Positions 8,065 through 16,006 of a stretch of DNA of 40,625 nucleotides are shown here, piece by piece; within the stretch, counting starts at the first letter, position 1, and every line of letters begins with the position of its first letter. Origin of the DNA: Flavobacterium sp. Its GTDB lineage: Bacteria > Bacteroidota > Bacteroidia > Flavobacteriales > Flavobacteriaceae. A program made the position numbers and the translations under genes. The notes under the pieces were generated by a model that saw only the letters and a program-made list of their open reading frames with translations, was not told where the DNA came from and did no database searches. The stretch spans positions 1 through 40,625 of the forward strand of contig JADKBW010000023.1 of assembly GCA_016714905.1 (NCBI GenBank), written 5' to 3'.

Positions 8065-8921
8065 ATGAAAGACTTATTCAAAGTGACGTTTCTATTTTGC
8101 GTTCTAGTACATTCAAATTTATGCGCGCAAAATGAAGTCGTACCTAATGATTCTATTTCCAAAATAAGGAAAGCAAATTTGAGTTCAATTTAGATATCTT
8201 CAACCGATATTTATGGCGCGGACAATGTTGGGGAGGCGATTACACCGTTGTGCAACCAACCATTACTTACGCTGCCACCGATAAGATTACGGTGGGTTTT
8301 TGGGCGACATCAAACTTCAAGAGCGACTATTTTTATCCTGATGGTGAAACTTCCTACAAAGGATATCAAGAGATTGATTTCAATATCAATTATCAGGCGA
8401 CACCGTTCCTTTCGGTGCAGCTGTGGGACTATTATTGGCCGTCTGTGTCAAAAGTAGAAGGCGTAGATAATGGTTTTTTCAACTACGGGAAAGATGGTGT
8501 GAAGACCGTCGATGCGATGCTTGTTTTTGATTTTTCGGAATATGATTTTCCGTTAAATGCAACGCTGAGCACGCTAGTTGCTGGAAATGATTTCAGGTAC
8601 GACCAAAACGGAGAAAATCCAAAACAGAATTTCACTACTTATTTCGAAGCAGGATATACTTGGGAAGAGTTGTATCAGAAAATAACGTTGGATGTATTGG
8701 CAGGTGTAGTCTTCAACAATCAAGCGGCATACTATTCTTACACAGATTATGACAAACCCTCACTGACCAATATGAGTATTAAGACGGAAAGAGAATTTCA
8801 GTTGAGTGAGCGCATTGTGATGCCTGTGTCTTTGAATTATATCCACAATGCAGGAAAGGAAAACACCGAAGCTTTTGGTCGAAATTTCTTAGTAGCTGGT
8901 ATCAGCTTCAATTACAAGTAG
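8065..8921 (+). pseudogene. TorF-like outer membrane porin, frameshifted
   Basis: The ATG 2 nt after the kinase stop opens a good signal peptide (KDLFKVTFLFCVLVHSNLCAQ), but the frame stops at 8190-8192. The mature protein continues in another frame through FEFNLDIFNRYLWRGQCWGGDYTVVQP-like sequence to 8921. The jump lies at the short A run near 8161-8164; one extra A there would give a single product of about 285 residues. The mature part is rich in alternating aromatic and polar residues and ends in a beta-strand (GISFNYK), typical of an outer membrane beta-barrel. The RYLWRG start and the length recall TorF-family putative porins, but this is by resemblance only. Position in the kinase operon suggests a linked role, perhaps uptake of the sensed compound. 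The break may be a sequencing error. Confidence 0.65.
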
Positions 8922-8997
8922 TTTTAGTAGAAGCTATTCCTGACGCCCGTTTCATTCGAGCGAAGCGAAGCAATCGATTACAAGTTCAGTATAAAGA

Positions 8998-9040
8998 GGA
9001 TTCCACTGCCACCCGCCTTGCCGAGAGGCAGGTCAGGGCT
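8998..9040 (+). repeat. Possible degenerate copy of the intergenic repeat with an inner hairpin
   Basis: This stretch resembles the last part of the repeats at 17859 and 34793 (GGATnCCnCTGCCA near the start and AGGGC near the end) but has about 20 extra bases that fold as CCTTGCC-gaga-GGCAGG (9016-9032). It lies in the 178-bp gap between two convergent genes, where no classical terminator is evident. Homology to the other copies is tentative. Confidence 0.35.
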
Positions 9041-9099
9041 GAAAAAAGACTGCTATACTAACGAATAGAAGTCTCCACATTAGTATTGCTTTGAGCCAT

Positions 9100-10620
9100 T
9101 TACAGTTCAAAAAGCAAAGTCATCGAAATCGTATTGTTTTTGGTAGTAACAGCGGGTCCATCCGTAAATCCCTGAGAAAAGAAACTTTGTTGCGATTTTC
9201 TTTGTGAATACGCATACGCCAGATCCAATCGGGTGGTGCCAAAATTGTAGCCAAATCCTGTCGAAAATCCAGATAAATCTCCAACTACTTTTTTATCTTT
9301 ATATGGACTTTCTTCGTAGCGATATCCACCTCTTAAACTCCATTCTTTGATTCGATATTCTGCTCCGATTCGCAATTCGCTCGCTGCGTTAAACTGTGAT
9401 TCCATGCTATTATTTAAAGGTCGGAAAAAAGAATCGTTGGGTTTGAATCTCGTTTTGCTGTAGTCCTTTATGCTGTAATCTAAACTAATCAGACCTTGTT
9501 TGCCAAAGACATAGGCTAAACTTCCCGTCCATTTGCTCGGAGTTTGAATATTGTATGTTGGATAAATCAAAAGAAAATCAGAGTCCACTGTTTGCTCACT
9601 CAAATTTGGATTGCTCGGATTTCCATAATTATAGCCAGCAGTGCTCAAAAATTGTTGTTTTTCGTCAGTTAATCGATACCATGTTGGAGATTCGTAGGAC
9701 AGTCCTGTTCTGAATTTATCGGTTACTTTTGCTATAGCGCCTAATTGAAAGGAAAATCCGTTACCATAGGTGTTTTGATAATTTTCAAAAAGCAATCTCT
9801 TGAGGCCACTATTTGGGCTATTATCGTTCTCTTCATAAAACGTTGTGGTTTTGGTATAATCGGTAAAATGCGAATTTATATTTAAACCAAAATAGAATTT
9901 ATCTTTGTATTGGGTAGCAAAATTGACGGAAACCTTACCATTAAGGCCACTACTTTCCATATAATTTTCGTGATAAAAATTCCCGCTAGCGACATTAGCA
10001 ACGTAGGTATCATTACTTGGATCGTTTGGGTCAACATTAACCACATAGCCTTGATAACCTAAATAGGCTTGCTGATTTCTGATGTCTAAGTCTTCATAGA
10101 AAGAATCTGCAACAGTAGAAAGCGGAATGGTTGTGTTGTACAATCCAGGATTGGCATAACTCAAAAAATAGTTTGCAATTGAATTATTCGGATTGTTTCC
10201 AAAAGAGTCCAAAGAATTATCGAGGTTAGAAGTGTTTTCATAATTTATGGCGAAAACAATTTTTTTCCAGTCGTTTTTTGTGTTTTGATTATTGAACACC
10301 AGTACGCCTCCCGCCTGATTAATGTCGAAAGCGTTGTTTTCAGTTGTAACTTTTGAACCGAAGTAATTGGATTTGTTCCTTGTGTTAAAATTGCTTAAGG
10401 TAAAGCCAACTTGGTTATTCAAAAATACTGCGCTTCCGGCTGGATTAACATTGATAGAAGAAAAATCACCTCCCAAAGCTCCAAATGCTCCGCTCATACT
10501 CCGGTAGCGCGCAGTTCCGCTGAGATTGTCATTAGCATATAGCAGTGCATCAGCCAAAGTTTGCGAATTTGCGGCCGAAATGGTGGCAAGGATTATTAAG
10601 GTGCTAAAATACTTTTTCAT
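9100..10620 (-). CDS. OmpP1/FadL-family outer membrane transport protein
   Basis: A 506-residue beta-barrel protein with a signal peptide ending near ANSQ (about residue 20). The mature N-terminus carries the FadL-family pattern: SGTARYRSMSGAFGALGGDFSSINVNPAGSA, where the NPAG turn is characteristic. The rest is a series of amphipathic strands with many aromatic residues, ending in Leu (TLLFEL) as usual for outer membrane barrels. FadL-type proteins pass hydrophobic compounds such as long-chain fatty acids across the outer membrane; the substrate here is not readable. It lies 68 nt downstream of the lipoprotein gene on the same strand with no obvious terminator or promoter in between, so the two are probably co-transcribed. 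Confidence 0.9.
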   Translation of the reverse strand: MKKYFSTLIILATISAANSQTLADALLYANDNLSGTARYRSMSGAFGALGGDFSSINVNPAGSAVFLNNQVGFTLSNFNTRNKSNYFGSKVTTENNAFDINQAGGVLVFNNQNTKNDWKKIVFAINYENTSNLDNSLDSFGNNPNNSIANYFLSYANPGLYNTTIPLSTVADSFYEDLDIRNQQAYLGYQGYVVNVDPNDPSNDTYVANVASGNFYHENYMESSGLNGKVSVNFATQYKDKFYFGLNINSHFTDYTKTTTFYEENDNSPNSGLKRLLFENYQNTYGNGFSFQLGAIAKVTDKFRTGLSYESPTWYRLTDEKQQFLSTAGYNYGNPSNPNLSEQTVDSDFLLIYPTYNIQTPSKWTGSLAYVFGKQGLISLDYSIKDYSKTRFKPNDSFFRPLNNSMESQFNAASELRIGAEYRIKEWSLRGGYRYEESPYKDKKVVGDLSGFSTGFGYNFGTTRLDLAYAYSQRKSQQSFFSQGFTDGPAVTTKNNTISMTLLFEL

Positions 10621-10688
10621 AGGAAAGGTTATTAAAAAATCCTTAGTGTTAAAAAAAACTGTACATTGGATTCAAATGAATTGAACTG

Positions 10689-11648
10689 TTATCTTCGACC
10701 GCCAGAGGATCTTCCTCCGCCGTAACTTCCTCCACTATAATTCCCTCCTGAAGATCTGCCGCCAGAATTGTAGCTGCCAGAGCTTGATGAATTGCTTCTT
10801 GTTGGTGTGCTATTGAAGTTTCTCGTCGAATTGCCTTGGGTTCTCGGAGCTGTATTAGAATTAAATCGTGGAGTTGTATTACTTGGATTTATGTTTGCAC
10901 TATTTCGAATTGGATTTCTTGGTGTCCCTAAATTAGTGTTTGATCTCGGATTTCGGATTGCTGCGTCGGTTCTGGTTCCGCTGTAATTATTGCTGGCAGC
11001 TCTAGTACCAGATGCATTATTTCTTCTACCGCTATCAGATCGATTTCCACTATAATTCTGGTTGTTGTTTACTGCGGCAAAACTTCTTGTTCCATGATGG
11101 TACTGTTGAAAATACGGCTGATAATATCCACCACACCATGGATTTCCATACCAATTATTCCATCCCCAACCCCAATTTGGGCCGTACCAATTATTCCAAC
11201 CCCAGCCCCAGTTTGGTCCATACCATGAGTTCCAACCCCAGCCAATATTCCAGTTCCAATAATTGTTCCATCCCCAATTGTTTCCTGCCCAACCATTGTC
11301 ATAAATGTTAACAACGGTGGTGCCTGAATCACTTCCCCAAACGCTGTTGCTACTGCTGTCTTCATTATTGTATGAGTCGGAACTGTATCGCTCTACATCT
11401 GTAAAAGTGGAGTCTTTTTTTGTACTTGGATCTTGTAGCGATTCGAAGTAATTCTGGTATTGATTGCTTTCAGATGGATTTTCAGAAACAGCCACTGCTT
11501 TATTTTGTGGTTCCGACCGCCCGTATATTCCATCTCTATCATAATAAGAAGTGTTTTGATAGCTTCCACAAGAAACTACAAAAACACTTAAAAGGGATAG
11601 AAACAGCGAAACGGGATATTTATTTTGGGGAATGGAAATAGTTTTCAT
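10689..11648 (-). CDS. Lipoprotein with Trp/Gly/Asn repeats and a Gly/Ser/Arg-rich tail
   Basis: A 319-residue protein of no recognised catalytic family. A hydrophobic N-terminus ends in the lipobox FVVSC with C27 as the lipid-attachment site. After a Ser/Asp-rich linker, residues about 125-178 are almost wholly Trp, Gly, Asn, Tyr and Pro, including about three copies of a 12-residue unit GWGWNNWYGPNW. The C-terminal third is low-complexity, rich in Asn, Ser, Thr, Arg and finally Gly (SGGRSSGGNYSGG). The composition suggests a disordered or aromatic-stacking surface protein, perhaps matrix or cell-wall associated; this is inference. It is divergent from proS, with a TAATTTTG box at 11677-11684 driving it, and is followed by the FadL-type gene. 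Confidence 0.8.
   Translation of the reverse strand: MKTISIPQNKYPVSLFLSLLSVFVVSCGSYQNTSYYDRDGIYGRSEPQNKAVAVSENPSESNQYQNYFESLQDPSTKKDSTFTDVERYSSDSYNNEDSSSNSVWGSDSGTTVVNIYDNGWAGNNWGWNNYWNWNIGWGWNSWYGPNWGWGWNNWYGPNWGWGWNNWYGNPWCGGYYQPYFQQYHHGTRSFAAVNNNQNYSGNRSDSGRRNNASGTRAASNNYSGTRTDAAIRNPRSNTNLGTPRNPIRNSANINPSNTTPRFNSNTAPRTQGNSTRNFNSTPTRSNSSSSGSYNSGGRSSGGNYSGGSYGGGRSSGGRR
11149..11243 (-). repeat. 36-bp tandem repeats coding the Trp/Gly/Asn units
   Basis: Units begin at 11149, 11185 and 11221 (plus-strand TACCA at each start), the last one partial. The period is 36 bp, or 12 codons, so changes in copy number keep the frame. The repeats lie inside the lipoprotein gene. Confidence 0.7.
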
Positions 11649-11666
11649 AACATTCGTTTTTTATTG

Positions 11667-11694
11667 TTGAACTACACAAAATTAGTTAGTTTTG
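11667..11694 (+). promoter_or_regulatory. proS promoter
   Basis: TTG (11667-11669), 17 bp, then TAGTTTTG (11687-11694) matches the TTG-N17-23-TAnnTTTG pattern, with a leader of about 45 nt to the ATG at 11748. It is divergent from and interleaved with the lipoprotein promoter. Confidence 0.6.
11677..11684 (-). promoter_or_regulatory. TAnnTTTG box for the lipoprotein gene
   Basis: The minus strand reads TAATTTTG 28 bp before the ATG at 11648. It lies only 2 bp from the opposing proS box, so the two promoters overlap and probably interfere. No clear -33 TTG. Confidence 0.45.
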
Positions 11695-11747
11695 CCAAAC
11701 TATTTAGTTAAAAAGAGTTAAACAATATTTGTGCCAATAAATTCATT

Positions 11748-13225
11748 ATGAGCAAGAACCTAACTACAAGATCTGAGGATTATTCGAAGTGGTATAACGA
11801 GCTAGTGGTCAAAGCTGACCTTGCTGAAAATTCTGGTGTTAGAGGCTGTATGGTTATCAAACCCTATGGATACGCAATTTGGGAAAAAATGCAAGCAGAA
11901 TTAGATAGGATGTTTAAGGAAACAGGTCATAGTAATGCCTACTTTCCTTTGTTTGTGCCCAAGAGTATGTTTGAAGCAGAAGAAAAAAATGCAGAAGGGT
12001 TTGCTAAAGAATGTGCCATCGTTACGCATTATCGATTAAAAAACGACCCTGATAAACCAGGTAAATTGATGGTTGACCCAAATGCCAAATTGGAAGAAGA
12101 ACTTATTGTTCGTCCAACCAGTGAAGCGATTATTTGGTCTACTTATAAGAATTGGGTGCAGTCTTATAGGGATTTGCCATTGCTTATTAATCAATGGGCG
12201 AATGTAGTGCGATGGGAAATGAGAACGAGATTGTTTTTGCGAACTGCTGAATTTCTTTGGCAGGAAGGGCATACGGCACATGCCACTAAAGCGGAAGCCA
12301 TAGAGGAGTCGGAAAGATGATGAATGTATATGCTGATTTTGCCGAAAATTTTATGGCAATTCCCGTAATAAAAGGGATTAAGACAGAAACGGAGCGTTTT
12401 GCGGGAGCGGAAGAAACGTATTGCATTGAAGCTTTGATGCAAGATGGTAAAGCACTGCAAGCTGGAACCTCTCACTTTTTGGGACAGAATTTTGCGAAAG
12501 CATTTGATGTAAAGTTCGCCAATGCCGAAGGAAAACAAGATTTTGTATGGGGTACGTCATGGGGTGTTTCCACTCGTCTGATGGGCGCTTTGGTCATGAC
12601 CCACTCAGATGATCAAGGTTTAGTACTGCCTCCGAATTTGGCGCCTATTCAGGTGGTCATTGTGCCGATCTATAAGTCAGAGGAACAATTAGAAGAGATA
12701 AGCGCCGCCGTTGCCGAATTAACTGCACAGTTAAGAAGCTTAAAAATAGCAGTAAAGTATGATGATAGAACAACACATAAACCTGGCTTCAAGTTTAATG
12801 AATATGAATTAAAGGGAGTTCCAATCAGAATTGCCGTAGGTCCAAAGGATCTTGAAAATGGCACTTTTGAAGTGGCAAGAAGAGATACTTTAACGAAGGA
12901 ATTGGTCGCAAAGGATAATATTGTGAATTATGTTAAGGAATTGTTGAATCAAATACAGAAAGATTTGTTTACGAAAGCACTTCAATATAGAGAAAGTCAT
13001 ATTACGGAGGTAAATTCTTTTGAAGAGTTTAAGGATGTATTAGAAAATAAAGGAGGATTTATCTCAGCACATTGGGATGGAACTCCAGAAACGGAAGATA
13101 AAATTAAAGAATTAACCAAAGCAACCATCCGATGCATGCCTTTAATGGGCAAAAAAGAGGCCGGCAATTGTGTGTTGACAGGCGCTAACTCTGCTGGTAG
13201 AGTGCTGTTTGCAAAGGCATATTAA
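11748..13225 (+). CDS. proS: Prolyl-tRNA synthetase, read as two overlapping frames
   Basis: Charges tRNA-Pro with proline in the cytoplasm. The first frame (11748-12320, 190 residues) holds class II motif 1 and motif 2 regions (RPTSEAIIW, VRWEMRTRLFLRTAEFLWQEGHTAH). The second (12317-13225, 302 residues) continues exactly where homologues do, from MMNVYADFAENFMAIPVIKG through GTSHFLGQNF, motif 3, the anticodon-binding domain and the short C-terminal domain ending in FAKAY. Joined length is about 492, normal for the type lacking the large editing insertion. The break is at gaaagATGATG: one more A would restore a single frame. As written, the stop and the new start overlap as ATGA, so a two-piece enzyme is formally possible, but a one-base sequence error in an essential gene is more likely. 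Typed as CDS for that reason. Confidence 0.9.
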
Positions 13226-13253
13226 AAAAAAATAAAAAAAAATACTTCAGCTA

Positions 13254-13283
13254 TTGTACGAATAGAAAATAGTTGTATTTTTG
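13254..13283 (+). promoter_or_regulatory. Promoter of the tRNA-Glu/rpsT unit
   Basis: TTG (13254-13256), 19 bp, TATTTTTG (13276-13283) is a textbook match to the Bacteroidota housekeeping promoter. It lies 20 bp before the tRNA and is the cleanest promoter in the window. Confidence 0.75.
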
Positions 13284-13303
13284 CATCCGCATTACAGAAG
13301 TAT

Positions 13304-13375
13304 GGCCCGTTCGTCTATCGGTTAGGACGCCAGGTTTTCATCCTGGTAAGAGGGGTTCGATTCCCCTACGGGCTA
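13304..13375 (+). tRNA. tRNA-Glu (anticodon TTC)
   Basis: A 72-nt cloverleaf: acceptor arms GGCCCGT (13304-13310) and ACGGGCT (13368-13374), discriminator A, anticodon stem CCAGG/CCTGG around the loop TTTTCAT with anticodon TTC at 13337-13339, and T-arm GGGGTTCGATTCCCC. The 3' CCA is not encoded, so it must be added after transcription. It lies 30 nt before rpsT and probably shares its transcript. Confidence 0.97.
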
Positions 13376-13405
13376 CAAAAAAATAAATTTTAGAAAAAAA
13401 ACAAA

Positions 13406-13657
13406 ATGGCAAATCATAAGTCAGCTTTAAAGAGAATCAGAAGTAACGATAAGAAAAGAGTTTTAAATCGTTATCAACATAAAACTACACGTAATGCGAT
13501 TAAAGCTTTACGTTTAGAAACAGACAAATCGGGTGCCTCAGCAAAACTTTCTGCTGTAATCTCAATGATTGACAAATTGGCTAAGAAGAATGTTATCCAT
13601 GATAACAAAGCGTCAAACCTGAAATCAAAGTTAACAAAGCACGTTGCAAAATTGTAA
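13406..13657 (+). CDS. rpsT: 30S ribosomal protein S20
   Basis: An 83-residue, strongly basic helical protein beginning MANHKSALKRIRSNDKKR, the typical S20 start, and ending in KLTKHVAKL. S20 binds 16S rRNA early in assembly of the small subunit. Length is normal. It follows tRNA-Glu by 30 nt with no promoter in between and is closed by a strong hairpin terminator, so tRNA and mRNA probably arise from one transcript by processing. Confidence 0.96.
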   Translation: MANHKSALKRIRSNDKKRVLNRYQHKTTRNAIKALRLETDKSGASAKLSAVISMIDKLAKKNVIHDNKASNLKSKLTKHVAKL

Positions 13658-13680
13658 TTGTGTCTTTTATTATAAATAAA

Positions 13681-13712
13681 AAAAAACTCTCCAATTTTGG
13701 AGAGTTTTTTTT
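13681..13712. terminator. Bidirectional terminator between rpsT and the receiver gene
   Basis: CTCTCCAA (13687-13694) pairs with TTGGAGAG (13697-13704). A-rich sequence lies on the left and a T run on the right, so the hairpin works from both sides: rpsT from the left and the convergent receiver/kinase operon from the right. Confidence 0.85.
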
Positions 13713-14125
13713 TATAATAAAGTCGCTTTAAGGCCTTCCAACATTTCCTTAGAAATAGGTTTCGACAAGAAGTCTAGTACCATTGGGTATGTTTTAGCCT
13801 TTCTAATATCTTCGGGGTCAATGGTAGAAGATAATACAATAACCTTGCAGTCATTAAATGCACTACGATATTCTTCTTTTGAGAAATGATCCAAAAATTC
13901 CCATCCACCCATGACAGGCATATTTAAATCGAGAAAAATTAATTTTGGATAATCTGAAATTGTAGTGCCAAGATTATTTAGTTTGAGGTCGTCAAAGTAA
14001 TTTAATGCTTCTTCTCCATTTTGAGCAGTGATGATTGTCTTTGCAAACTCCGAACGTGTAATAACCATTTTACAAAGCATTAATGTAATAGGATCGTCGT
14101 CGACACATAAAATTAAATCCAGCAT
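13712..14125 (-). CDS. Single-domain response regulator (CheY-like receiver)
   Basis: A 137-residue stand-alone receiver with acidic residues D9-D11, phospho-acceptor D66 in IFLDLNMPVMGG, S100 and K122 (SKP). It has no output domain and so acts by protein contact or as a phosphate relay or sink. Its ATG overlaps the TAA of the upstream PAS kinase by one base (TAATG), which marks the pair as cognate. Receivers of this kind next to PAS histidine kinases resemble the Rcp1 type found beside phytochromes and PAS kinases; the downstream target is unknown. Confidence 0.9.
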   Translation of the reverse strand: MLDLILCVDDDPITLMLCKMVITRSEFAKTIITAQNGEEALNYFDDLKLNNLGTTISDYPKLIFLDLNMPVMGGWEFLDHFSKEEYRSAFNDCKVIVLSSTIDPEDIRKAKTYPMVLDFLSKPISKEMLEGLKATLL

Positions 14126-15846
14126 TATAATGTACTTTTAAATATTATTGTAAAGGTTGTGCCTTTATCCACTTCACTTTCAACACTAATTGTTCCACCC
14201 ATACTTTCTACCTGCGATTTTACTAAGTACAGTCCTAAACCTTTACTGTCCGAGTAATTATGGAACCTTTGATATAGGCCAAATATCTTATCCCGATTGC
14301 GCTCTAAATCAATCCCAATTCCATTGTCTTTGAACGTCAACACAATCTTATTATTGATTTCTTTTGAAGACACAAAAATTCGTAAAATCCGCTTCGGTGA
14401 TCTGTATTTGATCGCATTGGTAAATAAATTTAATAGGATACTTTCCAAATACGCCTTATTGATATTCAAGATTGAGACTTTCTCCAATTCTATTTTAAGG
14501 ATGGGTTTGTGTAAGCTAATCAAATAGCTCAACTGATTGAACACATTTTCAAAAACATCTTTGATCAGTACTTCTTCCTTGTCGATCGATGGATTGTCTT
14601 TAATAATGACCACTTTCACCAAATCATTAATGGTTTCATTCAATAAATTGGTAGAAGTTGAAAAGCCATTGATAATTTCTCGTAACTCAGGATTTTCGAC
14701 AGGATATTCATGCATCAAATTCAGTAAGCCCGTCAAATTAGACAATGGCGCTCTCAAATTATGAGAGGTAATATAAGAGAATTGTTTTAAATCCTTGTTG
14801 TTTTGCGTCAATTCACGAATCAATTGTTCCTTTTCTTTTTCTTGTTTCTTTTCTTCGGTAATATCTCTTTGAATCGAAATCCAATGCGAATGGTTTCCCT
14901 CTTGATTCGTAATAGGTATCATCGAAAAATTGACCCAATATTCTTCTCCGTTTTTCTTGTGGTTTAAGGTTTCAAATTTAAATTCTTCTCGACCTTTCAG
15001 TGCTTTCGACAAACTTGATATATCGTTTTTTACCGACTTTCTCCCCATAAAAACAATTGGCGTTTTCCCTATAACATCTTGCGATTTATATCCTGTCATT
15101 TCTGTAAAGGCTGGATTCACAAAAACAATTTTTGGAATGGTCTTATGTGAATTCTCCGACTCCGTTATGATAACAGCATCTTTGGTTTGCGTAATTACTG
15201 TTTCTAAAAGTTTCAATCGCTGTTCTTCTTCTTTTTGTTTGGTGACATCTTGGATCGCTCCAATCATTCGAATAGCATTACCATCTTCATCTTTCACCAG
15301 AAAACCTCTATCAAATACGTATTTGTAGCTGCCATCCGCACATTTAAAGCGGTATTCATCTTGCCATTTCTCCGTTTTTTGTTCGATAAACGAATACAGT
15401 TTAATCGACATCTTGATACTGTCCTCAGGATGAATTCGGTCAAACCACCATTTCGAAGTTTTTCCTACATCTTCTTTCTTATATCCAAAAACGCCCTGTA
15501 TTCCTTTGTTCCAAATAAAATCGTCTTCTTGAATTTTCCAATCCCAAATGGTATCACTCGTTGCCTTTGCTACAATATCGTAGCGCTCGTTTGATTCTTT
15601 TATTTCCTCATTGGTGGCTTTTAACCTTTCAAAAATCAAATTATTTCGGTTGTCATTTTTGGTAAGCACCACTTTGAAAATAATCCCGGAAAAAACAATA
15701 AAAACAACATCCTTTAGAAAACTAAAATTGAGAAATACTAAGTCATTAGTAGTGTGGAATTTATCTAAGATGTAATAGCCAACAACCGCCAGCGCTATGG
15801 AAAAAAGGATGTAAAGAAGTGTGATTTTATTCGCCTTGTTTTTCAT
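14125..15846 (-). CDS. PAS-domain sensor histidine kinase
   Basis: 573 residues. Two membrane segments at about 8-27 and 42-61 with a very short loop between them suggest cytoplasmic or in-membrane sensing. Two PAS/PAC units follow, about 85-203 (ending GAIQDVTKQKEEE) and 210-333 (FVNPAFTEMTGYKSQDVIG, ending SIQRDITEEKK), and a coiled linker. The phospho-acceptor is H362 in YITSHNLRAPLSNL, followed by a HATPase with N box (NLFTNAIKY), DNGIGID and KGLGLYLVK. The first PAS has the GYKKEDVG and W-x-x-x-IHPED pattern of the PAS_3 fold. The partner is the single-domain receiver just downstream. The sensed ligand or cofactor cannot be read from the sequence. Confidence 0.92.
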   Translation of the reverse strand: MKNKANKITLLYILFSIALAVVGYYILDKFHTTNDLVFLNFSFLKDVVFIVFSGIIFKVVLTKNDNRNNLIFERLKATNEEIKESNERYDIVAKATSDTIWDWKIQEDDFIWNKGIQGVFGYKKEDVGKTSKWWFDRIHPEDSIKMSIKLYSFIEQKTEKWQDEYRFKCADGSYKYVFDRGFLVKDEDGNAIRMIGAIQDVTKQKEEEQRLKLLETVITQTKDAVIITESENSHKTIPKIVFVNPAFTEMTGYKSQDVIGKTPIVFMGRKSVKNDISSLSKALKGREEFKFETLNHKKNGEEYWVNFSMIPITNQEGNHSHWISIQRDITEEKKQEKEKEQLIRELTQNNKDLKQFSYITSHNLRAPLSNLTGLLNLMHEYPVENPELREIINGFSTSTNLLNETINDLVKVVIIKDNPSIDKEEVLIKDVFENVFNQLSYLISLHKPILKIELEKVSILNINKAYLESILLNLFTNAIKYRSPKRILRIFVSSKEINNKIVLTFKDNGIGIDLERNRDKIFGLYQRFHNYSDSKGLGLYLVKSQVESMGGTISVESEVDKGTTFTIIFKSTL

Positions 15847-15850
15847 TACT

Positions 15851-15858
15851 CAAATATA
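15851..15858 (-). promoter_or_regulatory. TAnnTTTG box close to the PAS kinase start
   Basis: The minus strand reads TATATTTG only 4 bp before the ATG. If used, the transcript would begin at or next to the start codon, giving a leaderless mRNA. No -33 TTG is seen, so this could be chance. Confidence 0.3.
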
Positions 15859-15979
15859 GAGATTAATTCATAAAAATAAAATAAAGCCCCATCAACTTAA
15901 TTAAAATTTCTCTTTTTAAAGATTTGAGTTATCAAATGGTAAACTATTTTTTAAAGATATTTTATGTAAAAATAAAGTG

Positions 15980-15987
15980 TACCTTTG
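15980..15987 (+). promoter_or_regulatory. TAnnTTTG promoter box for typA
   Basis: TACCTTTG followed by CACCC, 19 bp before the ATG, resembles the strong housekeeping form TAnnTTTGCAnCC. The -33 region has no TTG. Confidence 0.55.
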
Positions 15988-16006
15988 CACCCATTAAAAA
16001 TAACAG

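Noticed and set aside
8248..8457. Alternative plus-strand frame at the start of the porin-like gene
   Set aside because: The product has no family features, and the overlapping frame gives a continuous beta-barrel sequence.
11149..11243. Regular 36-bp repeats that could be mistaken for a CRISPR array
   Set aside because: The units are directly adjacent with no spacers, keep the reading frame and encode the Trp/Gly/Asn units of the lipoprotein.
11012..11365. Open frames on both strands across the lipoprotein gene (Asn/Pro/Ser-rich or Gly/Thr-rich products)
   Set aside because: They are by-products of the low-complexity repeat DNA. The minus frame with signal peptide and lipobox explains the region.
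12310..12325. Programmed ribosomal frameshift in proS
   Set aside because: There is no slippery heptamer, stimulatory hairpin or internal Shine-Dalgarno, and proS is not known to use one. The same kind of break occurs in three other genes here.
14297..15594. Several plus-strand open frames opposite the PAS kinase
   Set aside because: They are antisense shadows of a well-supported kinase gene with no domain content of their own.
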